25,735 nucleotides of DNA. It comes from Fen-1258 sp027348115 (GTDB lineage Bacteria; Bacteroidota; Ignavibacteria; Ignavibacteriales; Melioribacteraceae). Location: contig DAIEQA010000194.1 in the NCBI GenBank assembly GCA_027348115.1, positions 1 through 25,735 of the forward strand. The letters are read 5' to 3'. Both the position numbers and the translations under genes were made by a program. Shown one piece after another: positions 1 through 8,408 of this stretch. The notes under the pieces are model-generated. The model was not told where the DNA came from. It saw nothing but the letters and a program-made list of their open reading frames with translations, and made no database searches. The number at the start of each line of letters is the position of its first letter. Position 1 is the stretch's first letter.

Positions 1-2
1 AT

Positions 3-974
3 TTAAAGCAAGGCGATGCCGTAAGGACTGAATCTCTTACCGGCGACATTTTGCCTATGCAGCAAGCCAACATTTTTTCGAAGGTCGGAGGGAATCTTGA
101 AAAAGTTTTTGTGGATATAGGCGATCACGTAAGCCAGAACCAGGTGCTTGCGCTGGTGGATACAACTATTTATACTCAAAATGCAAAGCAGGCAAAAGCA
201 AATTATATGCAGGCCGTAGCAAACTACAACAACGCCAAACTAAATTACGAGCGTAATAAAAAGCTGCTTGATCAAAAATTAATTTCCCAGCAGGACTTTG
301 ATAACGCTAAGGTAAGTTTTGATGTAGCTACCGCTCAGAAAGAAGCTACAGACGCTGTTTACAACAATGCGGTTATTCAATTAAACTACTGCAAGATAAC
401 CGCGCCTTTTTCAGGAACAATTACAAAAAGAATGCTGGACCCGGGAGCTTATGTTACGGCCTCTTCCAATTCTCAAAGTTCAACTGTATTCACTTTGATG
501 GATATAGATCATCTAAAGATAAATGTTAACATACCGGAGCGAAGCGTTCCGTATTTAAGAAACGTTAAAGAAGTAATTGTTAAAGCGGATGCGCTGCCGG
601 ATCAATTCTTTAAAGGAAAAATTAACAAGGTAAGCGAAGCTGTAGATCTCTCGACAAGAACAATGGCTGTGGAAGTAGGAATTGAAAACGTTTCTCATCT
701 TCTAAAGCCGGGCATGTTTGCAACTGTTCAATTTATTCTTGAAAGAAAGACAAACGCCGAATTGCTGCCGAATCAAGTTGTGCTTAATGACGAACGGGGC
801 GATTATGTTTATGTTCTTAATCCGGATACGACTGTGTCAAGAAAATATGTGAACGTGGGAATTAGGATGGACAGCACTTTTGAAATTCTTTCCGGATTAA
901 ATCCAAGCGACAAAGTAGTAGTTGTAGGCCAGACATTGGTAAAAAATAATTCCAAAGTAAAAATTGTTAAATAA
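3..974 (+). CDS. RND efflux membrane-fusion protein (HlyD/AcrA-type periplasmic adaptor), 5' end outside window
   Basis: This is the periplasmic adaptor that joins the inner-membrane RND permease to the TolC-like channel encoded next. The reading frame is open back to base 3, and the residues encoded before the TTG at 51 (LTGDILPMQQANIFSKVGG) are typical adaptor sequence, so the gene is cut by the window edge and TTG 51 is not its start. About 323 residues are visible. They show the first lipoyl half-motif (VFVDIGDHVSQNQVLALVD), a long alanine- and asparagine-rich alpha-helical hairpin, the second lipoyl half (YCKITAPFSGTITKR), then a beta-barrel and a membrane-proximal domain ending in VVVVGQTLVKNNSKVKIVK. 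The signal peptide or lipobox would lie upstream. The stop is 6 bases before the permease ATG, so the two are cotranscribed. The substrate cannot be deduced. Family assignment is secure. Confidence 0.93.
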   Translation, partial: LKQGDAVRTESLTGDILPMQQANIFSKVGGNLEKVFVDIGDHVSQNQVLALVDTTIYTQNAKQAKANYMQAVANYNNAKLNYERNKKLLDQKLISQQDFDNAKVSFDVATAQKEATDAVYNNAVIQLNYCKITAPFSGTITKRMLDPGAYVTASSNSQSSTVFTLMDIDHLKINVNIPERSVPYLRNVKEVIVKADALPDQFFKGKINKVSEAVDLSTRTMAVEVGIENVSHLLKPGMFATVQFILERKTNAELLPNQVVLNDERGDYVYVLNPDTTVSRKYVNVGIRMDSTFEILSGLNPSDKVVVVGQTLVKNNSKVKIVK

Positions 975-980
975 TATTTT

Positions 981-3900
981 ATGTGGCTAACCCGTCTTGC
1001 TTTAAAATATCCCATCACTACATTAATGGCTGCAATAGCCGTATTTGTACTGGGATTCGTTTCGTTCATGCAGCTGCCAATAGATATGCTGCCGAATATT
1101 CAAATTCCCGTTGTAAGCGTAATTACATTCAACAGCGGCGCCGGACCTTCCGATATGGAACAAACCGTCACCGTTCCAATTGAGCGTGCGGTAAGTTCTA
1201 CAAATAATGTAAACTATGTTCAATCTTCCACACGCGAAGGTATATCTCAGGTAAGAGTAAATTTTAATTGGGACGCGAGCACGGACGTTGGTTTGATAGA
1301 TGTAATTCAAAAGGTAAACCGTGTTTTGAATTTGCTGCCTACCTCCGCCTCTCAGCCGCTCGTACTTCGTTTCGATATTACAAATATTCCCGTGTGCACT
1401 GTTGCCCTTAGCGGCAACATCGATCAACGCGCGCTGTATGATATTGCGTACAATGTTATTGAACCGCAGCTCGAACACCTGCCGGGTGTGGCTTTTGCAC
1501 AGGTTGTTGGCGGACGGATTAGGGAGATTCATATCAATATCGATAGGAACAGACTTGATGCGTTAAACTTATCTTTATCACAGGTAACGCAGGCTGTTGC
1601 CAATTCGAATCTCATTGTTCCCTCCGGAGATTTGAAATCCGGCGTGTTCGATTATTCCCTTAGAACCGAAAGCCAGTTTAATGTTGTTGAGCCGATGGGG
1701 AACATTGTAATTAAAACCGTGAACGGCGTTCCTATAAGAATAAGAGACATTGCAAGAGTAGAAGATTCCTACCAGGAAGAAACTGAAATTGTTAGGAACA
1801 ACGGCAAGCCGGGTGTAATACTTCGTATTCAAAAAACTTCCGGCGCTAATACCGTTCAAGTAGTTGATGCAATTGTTAAATCGCTTACGAATTTACGGGA
1901 CGTTCCTCCGTCGGTTAAGGCATCGATGAGTCTGGATCAAAGTATGTACATCCGCCAATCGATAAGCGGGTTGATGCAGGAAGCAATTCTCGGCGCACTG
2001 TTGGCAACCATTGTAATTATTTTATTCCTTAGAAATACCCGCAGCGCAATCATCATATTTCTTGCCATACCGCTTTCTATTTTTGCGACGTTTATATTTT
2101 TTAGATTCAGCGGAACCACGCTTAACATTATGACGTTTGGAGGGCTTGCGCTCGGAATCGGGCGGCTTGTGGACGACTCTATTGTTGAACTTGAGGCAAT
2201 CTCTCGTCATTACGCTACAATGACAAGCGAAGGCAAGATGAAAATTCAAGCTACGCTGGATGCCGCGCTCGAAGTCGCCTCCCCGATTTTCATTTCAACG
2301 CTTACGACTGTAATTGTATTTCTCCCGGTAATATTTTTAACCGGTATAGCAAAGCTTCTCTTTCTTCCCCTGGTAATAACTATTACGGTCGCGTTATTTT
2401 CATCCTTCTTCGTTTCAAGAACTGTTACGCCGTTGATGTGTTTCAAATATTTGAAGCCCGAACGCGAACCCGACCCGGCTTCCGGCAAACTTGCGGATCG
2501 ACTTCAAATTAAAGCAAGAAATACCCTTGATAAGATTGATAATTTTTACCAGAACACGCTTTCATCGGCTTTGAAAAAAAGAAAGATCGTTATACTTGGA
2601 GTTGTTGGTTTTTCGGTATTATCATTTTTCCTTTTCAAGTTTATCGGGACGGAATTTTTTCCCGATTCCGATGAGAGCCAATTCTCTATAAACGTCCGCT
2701 TGCCCGTTGGAACTAGGATAGAAGAGACAACAAAGTTTGTGGAGAGGATTGAAAAAATTATACATGCAAATGTGCCGGAGGCAAAAACAATTATTTCCGA
2801 TATAGGAGTGCCGTCGGCGCGTTCGGGTAATTTATTCAGCGGAAATTCAGGCGGGCACTCTGCAAACATCAGTGTTTCTCTTACGGCGCCCGATGAAAGA
2901 AGCAGAACCGTCTTTGATATAATAAAAGAGTTGAGACCAAAACTTATGAGTTTACCCGGCGCTCAATTATTTATTAACAGCGGCGGCTTCTTAAAATTTT
3001 TGATGAACTTCGGATCGTCGGCACCCATCGATGTAATTATCAGCGGGCAAGATTTTGACGTGGCCAATAAACTTTCTCAACAGGTTTATGATATAGTAAA
3101 ATCGACAAACGGCGCCACGGATGTTCAAATTTCGCGCGAGCTGAATCTTCCGGAGCTGCGCATCTCGATTGATAGGGAAAAAGCCGGCGCGCTGGGATTA
3201 AACGTCCAGCAAATTTCAAACACTATCACAACCGCTATCAGCGGAACCGTCGCTTCAATTTATACCGATCCTGTTACCGGTAATCAATATAATATTCTAG
3301 TTAGAATGACCGAAGACTACCGTAATAAGATTGATGATATAAAAAATCTAAGTGTTCAAAACTCGGAGGGGCAGCTCATTAAACTTTCCAATATTATAAA
3401 TGTTAGATTGGAAAAAGCTCCGATTCAAATCGATAGAAGATACCAGGAAAGAATTGTTGAAGTTACCGGAAATGTTCAAGGCAGGGATCTTGGAAGCGTA
3501 TCCAAAGATATCAGCGATAAACTGAGCGGTATCCATATTCCCACCGGATTTCAAATTACTCAGAGCGGAAATATAGAACAGCAGAATAAAACCTTTGGCG
3601 ATCTCGGCATTGCTCTTATACTGGCGATCATTTTGGTTTACATGGTTATGGCTTCGCAGTTCCAATCGTTAGTCGATCCATTCATTATCATGTTTACCGT
3701 TCCGCTTGGCATGGTAGGGGTGCTGTGGGCGTTATTCCTCACAAATACTACTCTGTCTGTAACTTCGTTTGAGGGAGTTATTGTTATGATCGGTATAGTT
3801 GTATCGAACGGAATTCTGCTGGTGGATTATACAAATAAATTGCGGAAGGCCGGGGTTGAACTTCACGAAGCCGTTATAAAAGCAGGCAGAACGAGACTTA

Positions 3901-4115
3901 AGCCGATCTTAATGACTACACTTGCAACTGTTTTAGGTTTGATTCCTTTGGCATTAGGAATGGGCGGTGAAAAATCCCAGGCTCCTTTGGCAATTGCGGT
4001 TATTGGCGGCTTATCGGTTTCAACAATCTTAACGCTTTTATTCATTCCAACACTCTATACGCTCTTCGAAGAAAGATTCAGAGCAAAAATGTCCGATGGA
4101 AAAGAGAATGTTTAA
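981..4115 (+). CDS. RND efflux permease, HAE1/AcrB-like
   Basis: This is a proton-driven inner-membrane exporter of the resistance-nodulation-division superfamily. At 1044 residues it has the usual full length, with a first transmembrane helix near residues 10-30, two large periplasmic loops and two blocks of helices (about 330-540 and 860-1030). The proton-relay aspartate pair of TM4 is present as D398-D399 in GRLVDDSIVELEAI. The TM10 motif reads GIVVSNGILLVDY, so Ser942 stands where AcrB has Lys940; relatives outside the AcrB/MexB group also lack this lysine. The helix motif MASQFQSLVDPFIIM is also typical. The gene starts 6 bases after the adaptor and its last 20 bases overlap the TolC-like gene, consistent with translational coupling. 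Drug or hydrophobic export fits better than the CusA metal-exporting branch, but the substrate is unknown. Confidence 0.95.
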   Translation: MWLTRLALKYPITTLMAAIAVFVLGFVSFMQLPIDMLPNIQIPVVSVITFNSGAGPSDMEQTVTVPIERAVSSTNNVNYVQSSTREGISQVRVNFNWDASTDVGLIDVIQKVNRVLNLLPTSASQPLVLRFDITNIPVCTVALSGNIDQRALYDIAYNVIEPQLEHLPGVAFAQVVGGRIREIHINIDRNRLDALNLSLSQVTQAVANSNLIVPSGDLKSGVFDYSLRTESQFNVVEPMGNIVIKTVNGVPIRIRDIARVEDSYQEETEIVRNNGKPGVILRIQKTSGANTVQVVDAIVKSLTNLRDVPPSVKASMSLDQSMYIRQSISGLMQEAILGALLATIVIILFLRNTRSAIIIFLAIPLSIFATFIFFRFSGTTLNIMTFGGLALGIGRLVDDSIVELEAISRHYATMTSEGKMKIQATLDAALEVASPIFISTLTTVIVFLPVIFLTGIAKLLFLPLVITITVALFSSFFVSRTVTPLMCFKYLKPEREPDPASGKLADRLQIKARNTLDKIDNFYQNTLSSALKKRKIVILGVVGFSVLSFFLFKFIGTEFFPDSDESQFSINVRLPVGTRIEETTKFVERIEKIIHANVPEAKTIISDIGVPSARSGNLFSGNSGGHSANISVSLTAPDERSRTVFDIIKELRPKLMSLPGAQLFINSGGFLKFLMNFGSSAPIDVIISGQDFDVANKLSQQVYDIVKSTNGATDVQISRELNLPELRISIDREKAGALGLNVQQISNTITTAISGTVASIYTDPVTGNQYNILVRMTEDYRNKIDDIKNLSVQNSEGQLIKLSNIINVRLEKAPIQIDRRYQERIVEVTGNVQGRDLGSVSKDISDKLSGIHIPTGFQITQSGNIEQQNKTFGDLGIALILAIILVYMVMASQFQSLVDPFIIMFTVPLGMVGVLWALFLTNTTLSVTSFEGVIVMIGIVVSNGILLVDYTNKLRKAGVELHEAVIKAGRTRLKPILMTTLATVLGLIPLALGMGGEKSQAPLAIAVIGGLSVSTILTLLFIPTLYTLFEERFRAKMSDGKENV

Positions 4116-5388
4116 AAATATTATTATATCCGCTGTGGTGTTTGTCTTAACCTCCGCGGCAAGCTCATTAGCGCAGGTAGATACATTAACGATCGATAAG
4201 TGTATCGATATCGCGCTGAAGAATAATCCGCAAATGAAAATTGCTCAAAGCAATTACGATATGGCGAGCTCGAATCTGACCGGGGTTAGATCCGTTCTGA
4301 TGCCGCAAGTTTCTCTTCAATCTACCTATAATAAAAACGGCGGATACTTTTTTGTGGGACCGACGGCCCGTCAGAGCGATTATGAAAATTATTCTATCGG
4401 TCTTCAGGCAACGCAATTAATTTTCGATTTCGGTAAAACATTTTCGCGAGTGTCGGCTAATTCCGATTTGGAAGACGCATCGGTTCAAGATTTTAACGCG
4501 GTCAAGCAAAATTTAATTTTAAATACTTACATAGCATATTTTTCATACCTGCAATCGCAGCGTATTAAAAAGGTTAACCAAGAATCCCTTCAGCAAGCGG
4601 AAGAACATTTACACCAGGCCGAAAAATTTTACGAGATAGGAACAAAACCGCAGTTTGATGTGCTTAAAGCCAAAACCGATGAGGCGAACGCGAGAGTAAA
4701 TTTACTTACTGCAGAAAATAATTTAACCGTAAGCAGGCTGCAGCTTGAAAATGTTTTGAATACCAAACTAGGCGATAATTTTGTCATGAAAGACAATCTT
4801 GAACTAAGCAAGGACACGATAAGTCTTGATGCGGCTCTTAGAACATCGGTTGAAAGCCGGCCTGAGCTTCTTGGAATGAAACTCCGTCTCGAAGCGAGCA
4901 AATCTTTTATAACGTCGGCGTGGGCAGCAAATCTTCCGTCTATTAACGCTACCGGGGGATATACATGGCGCGGTTATGCTCTCAATCAGCAGTTCTTAAA
5001 TTCATGGAATGTCGGTTTGAGTTTTTCTCTGCCGCTTTTCCAGGGTTTTGCTCTCCAAGCCGGCATTGATCAAGCGGAAGCTAATTTGGCAAACACTCAG
5101 GCGCAGTACGAACTTACAAATCAATCAATTAACCTCGACGTGCAGCAGCAGTACACAAGCGTTAAAATTGCGACTGCTAAAATCGACGCCGCTAAATCTC
5201 TGGTTCAACAAGCGGAAGAAACTTTTAAAATTGCCGAAGGCCGGTATAACGAAGGCGTAGGCAGTCCCATAGAAATTACAGATGCGCGCGTTACGCTTCT
5301 CAATGCTCAAACAACATACATACAAGCGCTGTATGATTACCAGGTTGCGTTTGTCAGACTCCAAAAATCAATGGGAGTGCTTCGTTAA
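4096..5388 (+). CDS. TolC-family outer-membrane efflux channel
   Basis: This is the outer-membrane channel of the tripartite pump. The N-terminus has a Sec signal peptide (FKNIIISAVVFVLTSAASSLAQ), and the mature protein starts with VDTLTIDKCIDIALKNNPQM, the standard opening of OEP-family proteins. Two OEP repeats follow, each a long alpha-helical hairpin with strand segments. The second includes a strand region near AANLPSINATGGYTWRG and ends with QVAFVRLQKSMGVLR. The length of 430 residues is normal. ATG 4096 overlaps the permease; a second ATG at 4108 follows GGAAAAGAG closely and would also leave a complete signal peptide, so the start is uncertain by four codons. It is the last gene of the efflux operon. 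Confidence 0.93.
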   Translation: MEKRMFKNIIISAVVFVLTSAASSLAQVDTLTIDKCIDIALKNNPQMKIAQSNYDMASSNLTGVRSVLMPQVSLQSTYNKNGGYFFVGPTARQSDYENYSIGLQATQLIFDFGKTFSRVSANSDLEDASVQDFNAVKQNLILNTYIAYFSYLQSQRIKKVNQESLQQAEEHLHQAEKFYEIGTKPQFDVLKAKTDEANARVNLLTAENNLTVSRLQLENVLNTKLGDNFVMKDNLELSKDTISLDAALRTSVESRPELLGMKLRLEASKSFITSAWAANLPSINATGGYTWRGYALNQQFLNSWNVGLSFSLPLFQGFALQAGIDQAEANLANTQAQYELTNQSINLDVQQQYTSVKIATAKIDAAKSLVQQAEETFKIAEGRYNEGVGSPIEITDARVTLLNAQTTYIQALYDYQVAFVRLQKSMGVLR

Positions 5389-5420
5389 AATCTTTTAAAA
5401 TTTTAATTTTATAAAAGATT
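5389..5420 (+). terminator. weak AT-only inverted repeat after the efflux operon
   Basis: AATCTTTTA (5389-5397) is perfectly complementary to TAAAAGATT (5412-5420) across a 14-base AT-rich loop, directly after the stop codon of the TolC-like gene. The stem is only 9 bp with one G-C pair, and the downstream sequence (CTTAGCATGTTTCTATTTTA) is T-rich but interrupted. It may end efflux transcription, but it is too weak to call with confidence. Confidence 0.3.
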
Positions 5421-5612
5421 CTTAGCATGTTTCTATTTTATACCCTTCCCCGAATTTTCTTATTTTGTTGCCCGAATTGATTCGATTAAAGAATTTGTTT
5501 TAAAAATAAAATTCATAGGATTCGACCCGGTGAGTGCTCAACAAGAATGCTATTCGCAACTACCGCTAATTATTACAACCAACTAAAAGGGAATAAACCA
5601 AGAGGAATTAAA

Positions 5613-7901
5613 ATGAAGAGATTAGTAGTTTCAATGTTGCCGGCGCTGCTGCTTCTTTTATTTTATAACGGCCGAATTCATTCTCAAAACGAAAGCAGAA
5701 TTGATATGAGTTCCGGGTGGAAATTTATTACCGGCGATAATCCAAATTATGCCAGCGCTTCTTTTGACGATTCTAAATGGAAACAGATCGAGGTAAATAA
5801 AATTTGGGAAGCCCAGGGATACGATAATTACGACGGGTTTGCCTGGTACAGAATTAAGGTGGTTATCCCTTCTTCGCTTAAAGAAAATTCTTTCCTGAAA
5901 GACAGCTTGGAAATATTTCTCGGTAAGATTGACGACTTTGATCAGTCGTTTATTAACGGGAAGATTTTCGGCATAAATGGAAAGAATGTTGCGGCAAATG
6001 AAACTGTTACGGATAAATATAAGGACAGCGACGACGCGCCGTGGGATAAGGATAGACGCTACGTTCTATCGGTCTACGATCCGCGGATTTTGTGGGACAA
6101 AGAAAACGTCATCGCTGTTCGGGTTTTCGATCACGGCGGCGGCGGGGGAATTTATTCCGGCGACTTGAATTTAGGCATGATCAAATTAAACGAATATCTC
6201 GACTCGAATGTGCTGGCGGGTTATCTGGTAATAGAAAAAAATAAAATCAGCAAAAATTTTTTTTTGAAAAACACTGCGGCGGCTTTTAATATCAATGGAA
6301 AGTTCGTAGTTACTGCGCAAAACACTCTTGATAAAAAAATACTCTACTCAAAAACTTTCGAAGTCGATTTGAGGCCGGGTGCATGCCAAAATTTTTCATA
6401 TTCTTTGGTGAATAATAACAAACCTGTAGTGGTTGATTATAAATTTGAATTTGCCGGCGCCGGCAGTGTAACAGAATTAAAAGAAGTGCTTCCTTACATA
6501 CTTACACCAAAGTCCTCACCCATGCCAAAAATTAATGGCGCAAAAGTCTACGGTGAAAGAGCCGGCAAACCTTTTCAATATACATTAGCTGCAACCGGAT
6601 TAAGACCTATGTCATTCAATGCCGTAAATCTTCCCAAGGGTTTATCAATCGATAAAACGACCGGCATTATAACCGGTGTAGTTACCGAAAAAGGTGATTA
6701 TACGGTTTCGCTCTCGGCAAAAAATAAATTGGGCACAGCTAAAAGAGATTTGAAAATTGTAATCGGCGATCAAATTGCTCTTACTCCTCCTATGGGCTGG
6801 AACAGCTGGAATTGCTGGGGACTAAGTGTAGATCAAAACAAAGTTATTGCTTCTGCAAAGGCATTTAAACACAAAGGATTGATGGATCACGGCTGGACGT
6901 ACATTAATATAGACGACGGTTGGGAAATTCCCGGCCGATCGGATAAACTGAAACGTGATGCCGATGGGAAAATTATTACGAACGAAAAATTTCCAAACAT
7001 GAAAGCTCTCGGCGATAGTATTCACGCGCTCGGATTAAAATTCGGAATCTACAGCTCTCCCGGTCCGTTAACCTGCGGCGGCTATACGGCTAGTTATCAG
7101 CATGAACTTCAAGACGCTCAATCTTATGCTTCATGGGGAATTGACTATTTGAAATATGATTGGTGTTCGTACGGCGACATCGCAAAAGATAATTCTCTGC
7201 CGGAATTGAAGAAACCGTACTTTGTAATGAGAGTAGCATTGAATAAAGTTGACCGCGATATTGTTTACAGCTTATGCCAGTACGGTATGGGAAAAGTTTG
7301 GGAATGGGGAAATGAAGTCGGCGGAAATCTATGGAGAACTACCGGCGACATAACGGATACATGGCAGAGTTTAAGCTCAATAGGATTTAACCAAGTTGAG
7401 AATGCGAAGTATTCCAAACCCGGAAATTGGAACGACCCTGATATGCTGGTTGTTGGTTGGGTTGGCTGGGGAACAAATTTGCATCGAACTAAATTAACGC
7501 CGGACGAGCAGTACACGCATATTAGTTTATGGTGTTTGCTGTCGGCCCCGCTGCTAATCGGCTGTGATCTGGAACGGCTTGATGATTTTACTCTAAACCT
7601 TTTAACAAACGATGAAGTGCTGGCTCTGGATCAGGACCCGCTCGGGAAGCAGGCTATACCGGTTGTCAAGGATGGGGAAGTTCAAGTCTGGGTAAAAAAC
7701 CTTGAGGATGGAAAAATTGCGGTTGGAATTTTTAATCTTGGAAATGATTCTAAAAAATATTCTCTCGATCTCCGAAAAATTGGTTCCACCTCTAAAGTGA
7801 AGATTCGTGATTTGTGGCGTCAGAAAAATCTTGGCTTATTCTCGGAAAGATTCACAACCGAAATTCCTTCGCATGGAGTGAGATTGATTAAAATTCTGTA
7901 A
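5613..7901 (+). CDS. secreted GH27 alpha-galactosidase with N-terminal beta-sandwich and Ig-like modules
   Basis: This is predicted to remove alpha-linked galactose from oligo- or polysaccharides outside the cytoplasm. ATG 5613 is preferred over 5547 because AGAGGA (5601-5606) precedes it and it places the signal peptide (MKRLVVSMLPALLLLLFYNG) at the N-terminus; the product is 762 residues. In order: a GH2-N-like jelly roll (about 33-205), a less clear beta region (205-300), an Ig-like putative-Ig domain (about 304-388), the GH27 barrel from TPPMGWNSWNCWG (391) to about 665, and a C-terminal beta sandwich. The family nucleophile is D516 in YLKYDWC and the acid/base is D579 in GDITD; the NIDDGW and WNDPDMLVV motifs are also present. 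GH27 also contains beta-L-arabinopyranosidases and N-acetylgalactosaminidases, so the substrate is less sure than the fold. The gene stands alone, with gaps on both sides. Confidence 0.9.
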   Translation: MKRLVVSMLPALLLLLFYNGRIHSQNESRIDMSSGWKFITGDNPNYASASFDDSKWKQIEVNKIWEAQGYDNYDGFAWYRIKVVIPSSLKENSFLKDSLEIFLGKIDDFDQSFINGKIFGINGKNVAANETVTDKYKDSDDAPWDKDRRYVLSVYDPRILWDKENVIAVRVFDHGGGGGIYSGDLNLGMIKLNEYLDSNVLAGYLVIEKNKISKNFFLKNTAAAFNINGKFVVTAQNTLDKKILYSKTFEVDLRPGACQNFSYSLVNNNKPVVVDYKFEFAGAGSVTELKEVLPYILTPKSSPMPKINGAKVYGERAGKPFQYTLAATGLRPMSFNAVNLPKGLSIDKTTGIITGVVTEKGDYTVSLSAKNKLGTAKRDLKIVIGDQIALTPPMGWNSWNCWGLSVDQNKVIASAKAFKHKGLMDHGWTYINIDDGWEIPGRSDKLKRDADGKIITNEKFPNMKALGDSIHALGLKFGIYSSPGPLTCGGYTASYQHELQDAQSYASWGIDYLKYDWCSYGDIAKDNSLPELKKPYFVMRVALNKVDRDIVYSLCQYGMGKVWEWGNEVGGNLWRTTGDITDTWQSLSSIGFNQVENAKYSKPGNWNDPDMLVVGWVGWGTNLHRTKLTPDEQYTHISLWCLLSAPLLIGCDLERLDDFTLNLLTNDEVLALDQDPLGKQAIPVVKDGEVQVWVKNLEDGKIAVGIFNLGNDSKKYSLDLRKIGSTSKVKIRDLWRQKNLGLFSERFTTEIPSHGVRLIKIL

Positions 7902-7970
7902 TCCATTTTGACGAAGCATAAAAAAAACTATAAACATAGACCCGGGCGCTTAGAACATTCTGCCTTATTG

Positions 7971-8216
7971 ATGAAGACTGATTTGGGAGCCGGTTTATCA
8001 AGTAAGAAATTATGGTTTGGATTTTTAATTATTGCCGCGACGATGCGCTCCATATCGTGCGCTTCTTATTATGTAAATGAAATCGGGTATACGACACCAG
8101 GAAATAACATCGTTACTTTTGAAATTCGGAGCGACATTACAAACTTGGGAGTTTACTTTTGTTCTTTCCAAACGGGTAATGGTTACACTGCTGACAAGAT
8201 GAATCTGTTAGAGTAA
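7971..8216 (+). pseudogene. possible remnant of a secreted protein gene, or a spurious ORF
   Basis: From ATG 7971 an 81-codon frame encodes a hydrophobic stretch (KKLWFGFLIIAATMRSISC) resembling a signal peptide, followed by YYVNEIGYTTPGNNIVTFEI and a short tail. The frame ends at TAA 8214-8216. Just before that, the plus-one frame reads DESVRVKDRVVYQFDKSLL up to a stop, which looks protein-like and would follow a single-base shift near 8195. No Shine-Dalgarno sequence precedes the ATG; the upstream extension to a TTG at 7908 adds lysine- and arginine-rich residues and is unlikely. No family is recognised. It may be a decayed gene or chance. Confidence 0.2.
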
Positions 8217-8370
8217 AAGACCGGGTTGTTTATCAATTTGATAAGAGTTTATTATAGAAATAATAATCAAGCCGACAATCTACGATGCTAAGTTTTTTAA
8301 AAATGCAAAATTGATTTTATTCATGCTTTTTTCGCCGTAAATTTGTTCAGTCACGGGCATAATATTTGCC

Positions 8371-8389
8371 TTTTTAATGTATTTAAAAA
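8371..8389. repeat. AT-only dyad before the symporter ribosome binding site
   Basis: TTTTTAA (8371-8377) and TTAAAAA (8383-8389) form a perfect 7-bp inverted repeat with a 5-base centre, seven bases before the GAGGAGA ribosome binding site. It could be an operator half-site pair, but in AT-rich spacer DNA such dyads arise by chance. Confidence 0.2.
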
Positions 8390-8408
8390 TCTTTTCGAGG
8401 AGAATTAA

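Larger units (their letters stand above)
7902..8408. other. 507-base gap without a convincing gene
   Basis: Between the GH27 stop and the sugar symporter start there is no ORF with a recognisable domain on either strand. It contains a short ORF ending at 8216 that resembles the start of a secreted protein, AT-rich sequence from 8217 on, and a small AT-only dyad just before the symporter ribosome binding site. The promoter of the transport and phosphorolysis genes should lie here, but I could not identify clear -35 and -10 boxes at a proper distance. Confidence 0.6.

Noticed and set aside
51..53. TTG as start codon of the membrane-fusion protein
   Set aside because: The frame is open to base 3 and encodes family-typical residues upstream, so the gene is truncated by the window edge.
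1023..1532. 169-codon minus-strand ORF inside the RND permease
   Set aside because: It is antisense to strongly conserved permease sequence and its translation shows no recognisable fold.
5477..5506. TTGATT and TAAAAA spaced by 18 bases as a GH27 promoter
   Set aside because: Both boxes match only 4 of 6 consensus positions in AT-rich DNA, too weak to report as a promoter.
5547..5612. N-terminal extension of the GH27 protein
   Set aside because: ATG 5613 has a good ribosome binding site and begins the signal peptide; the extension would bury it.
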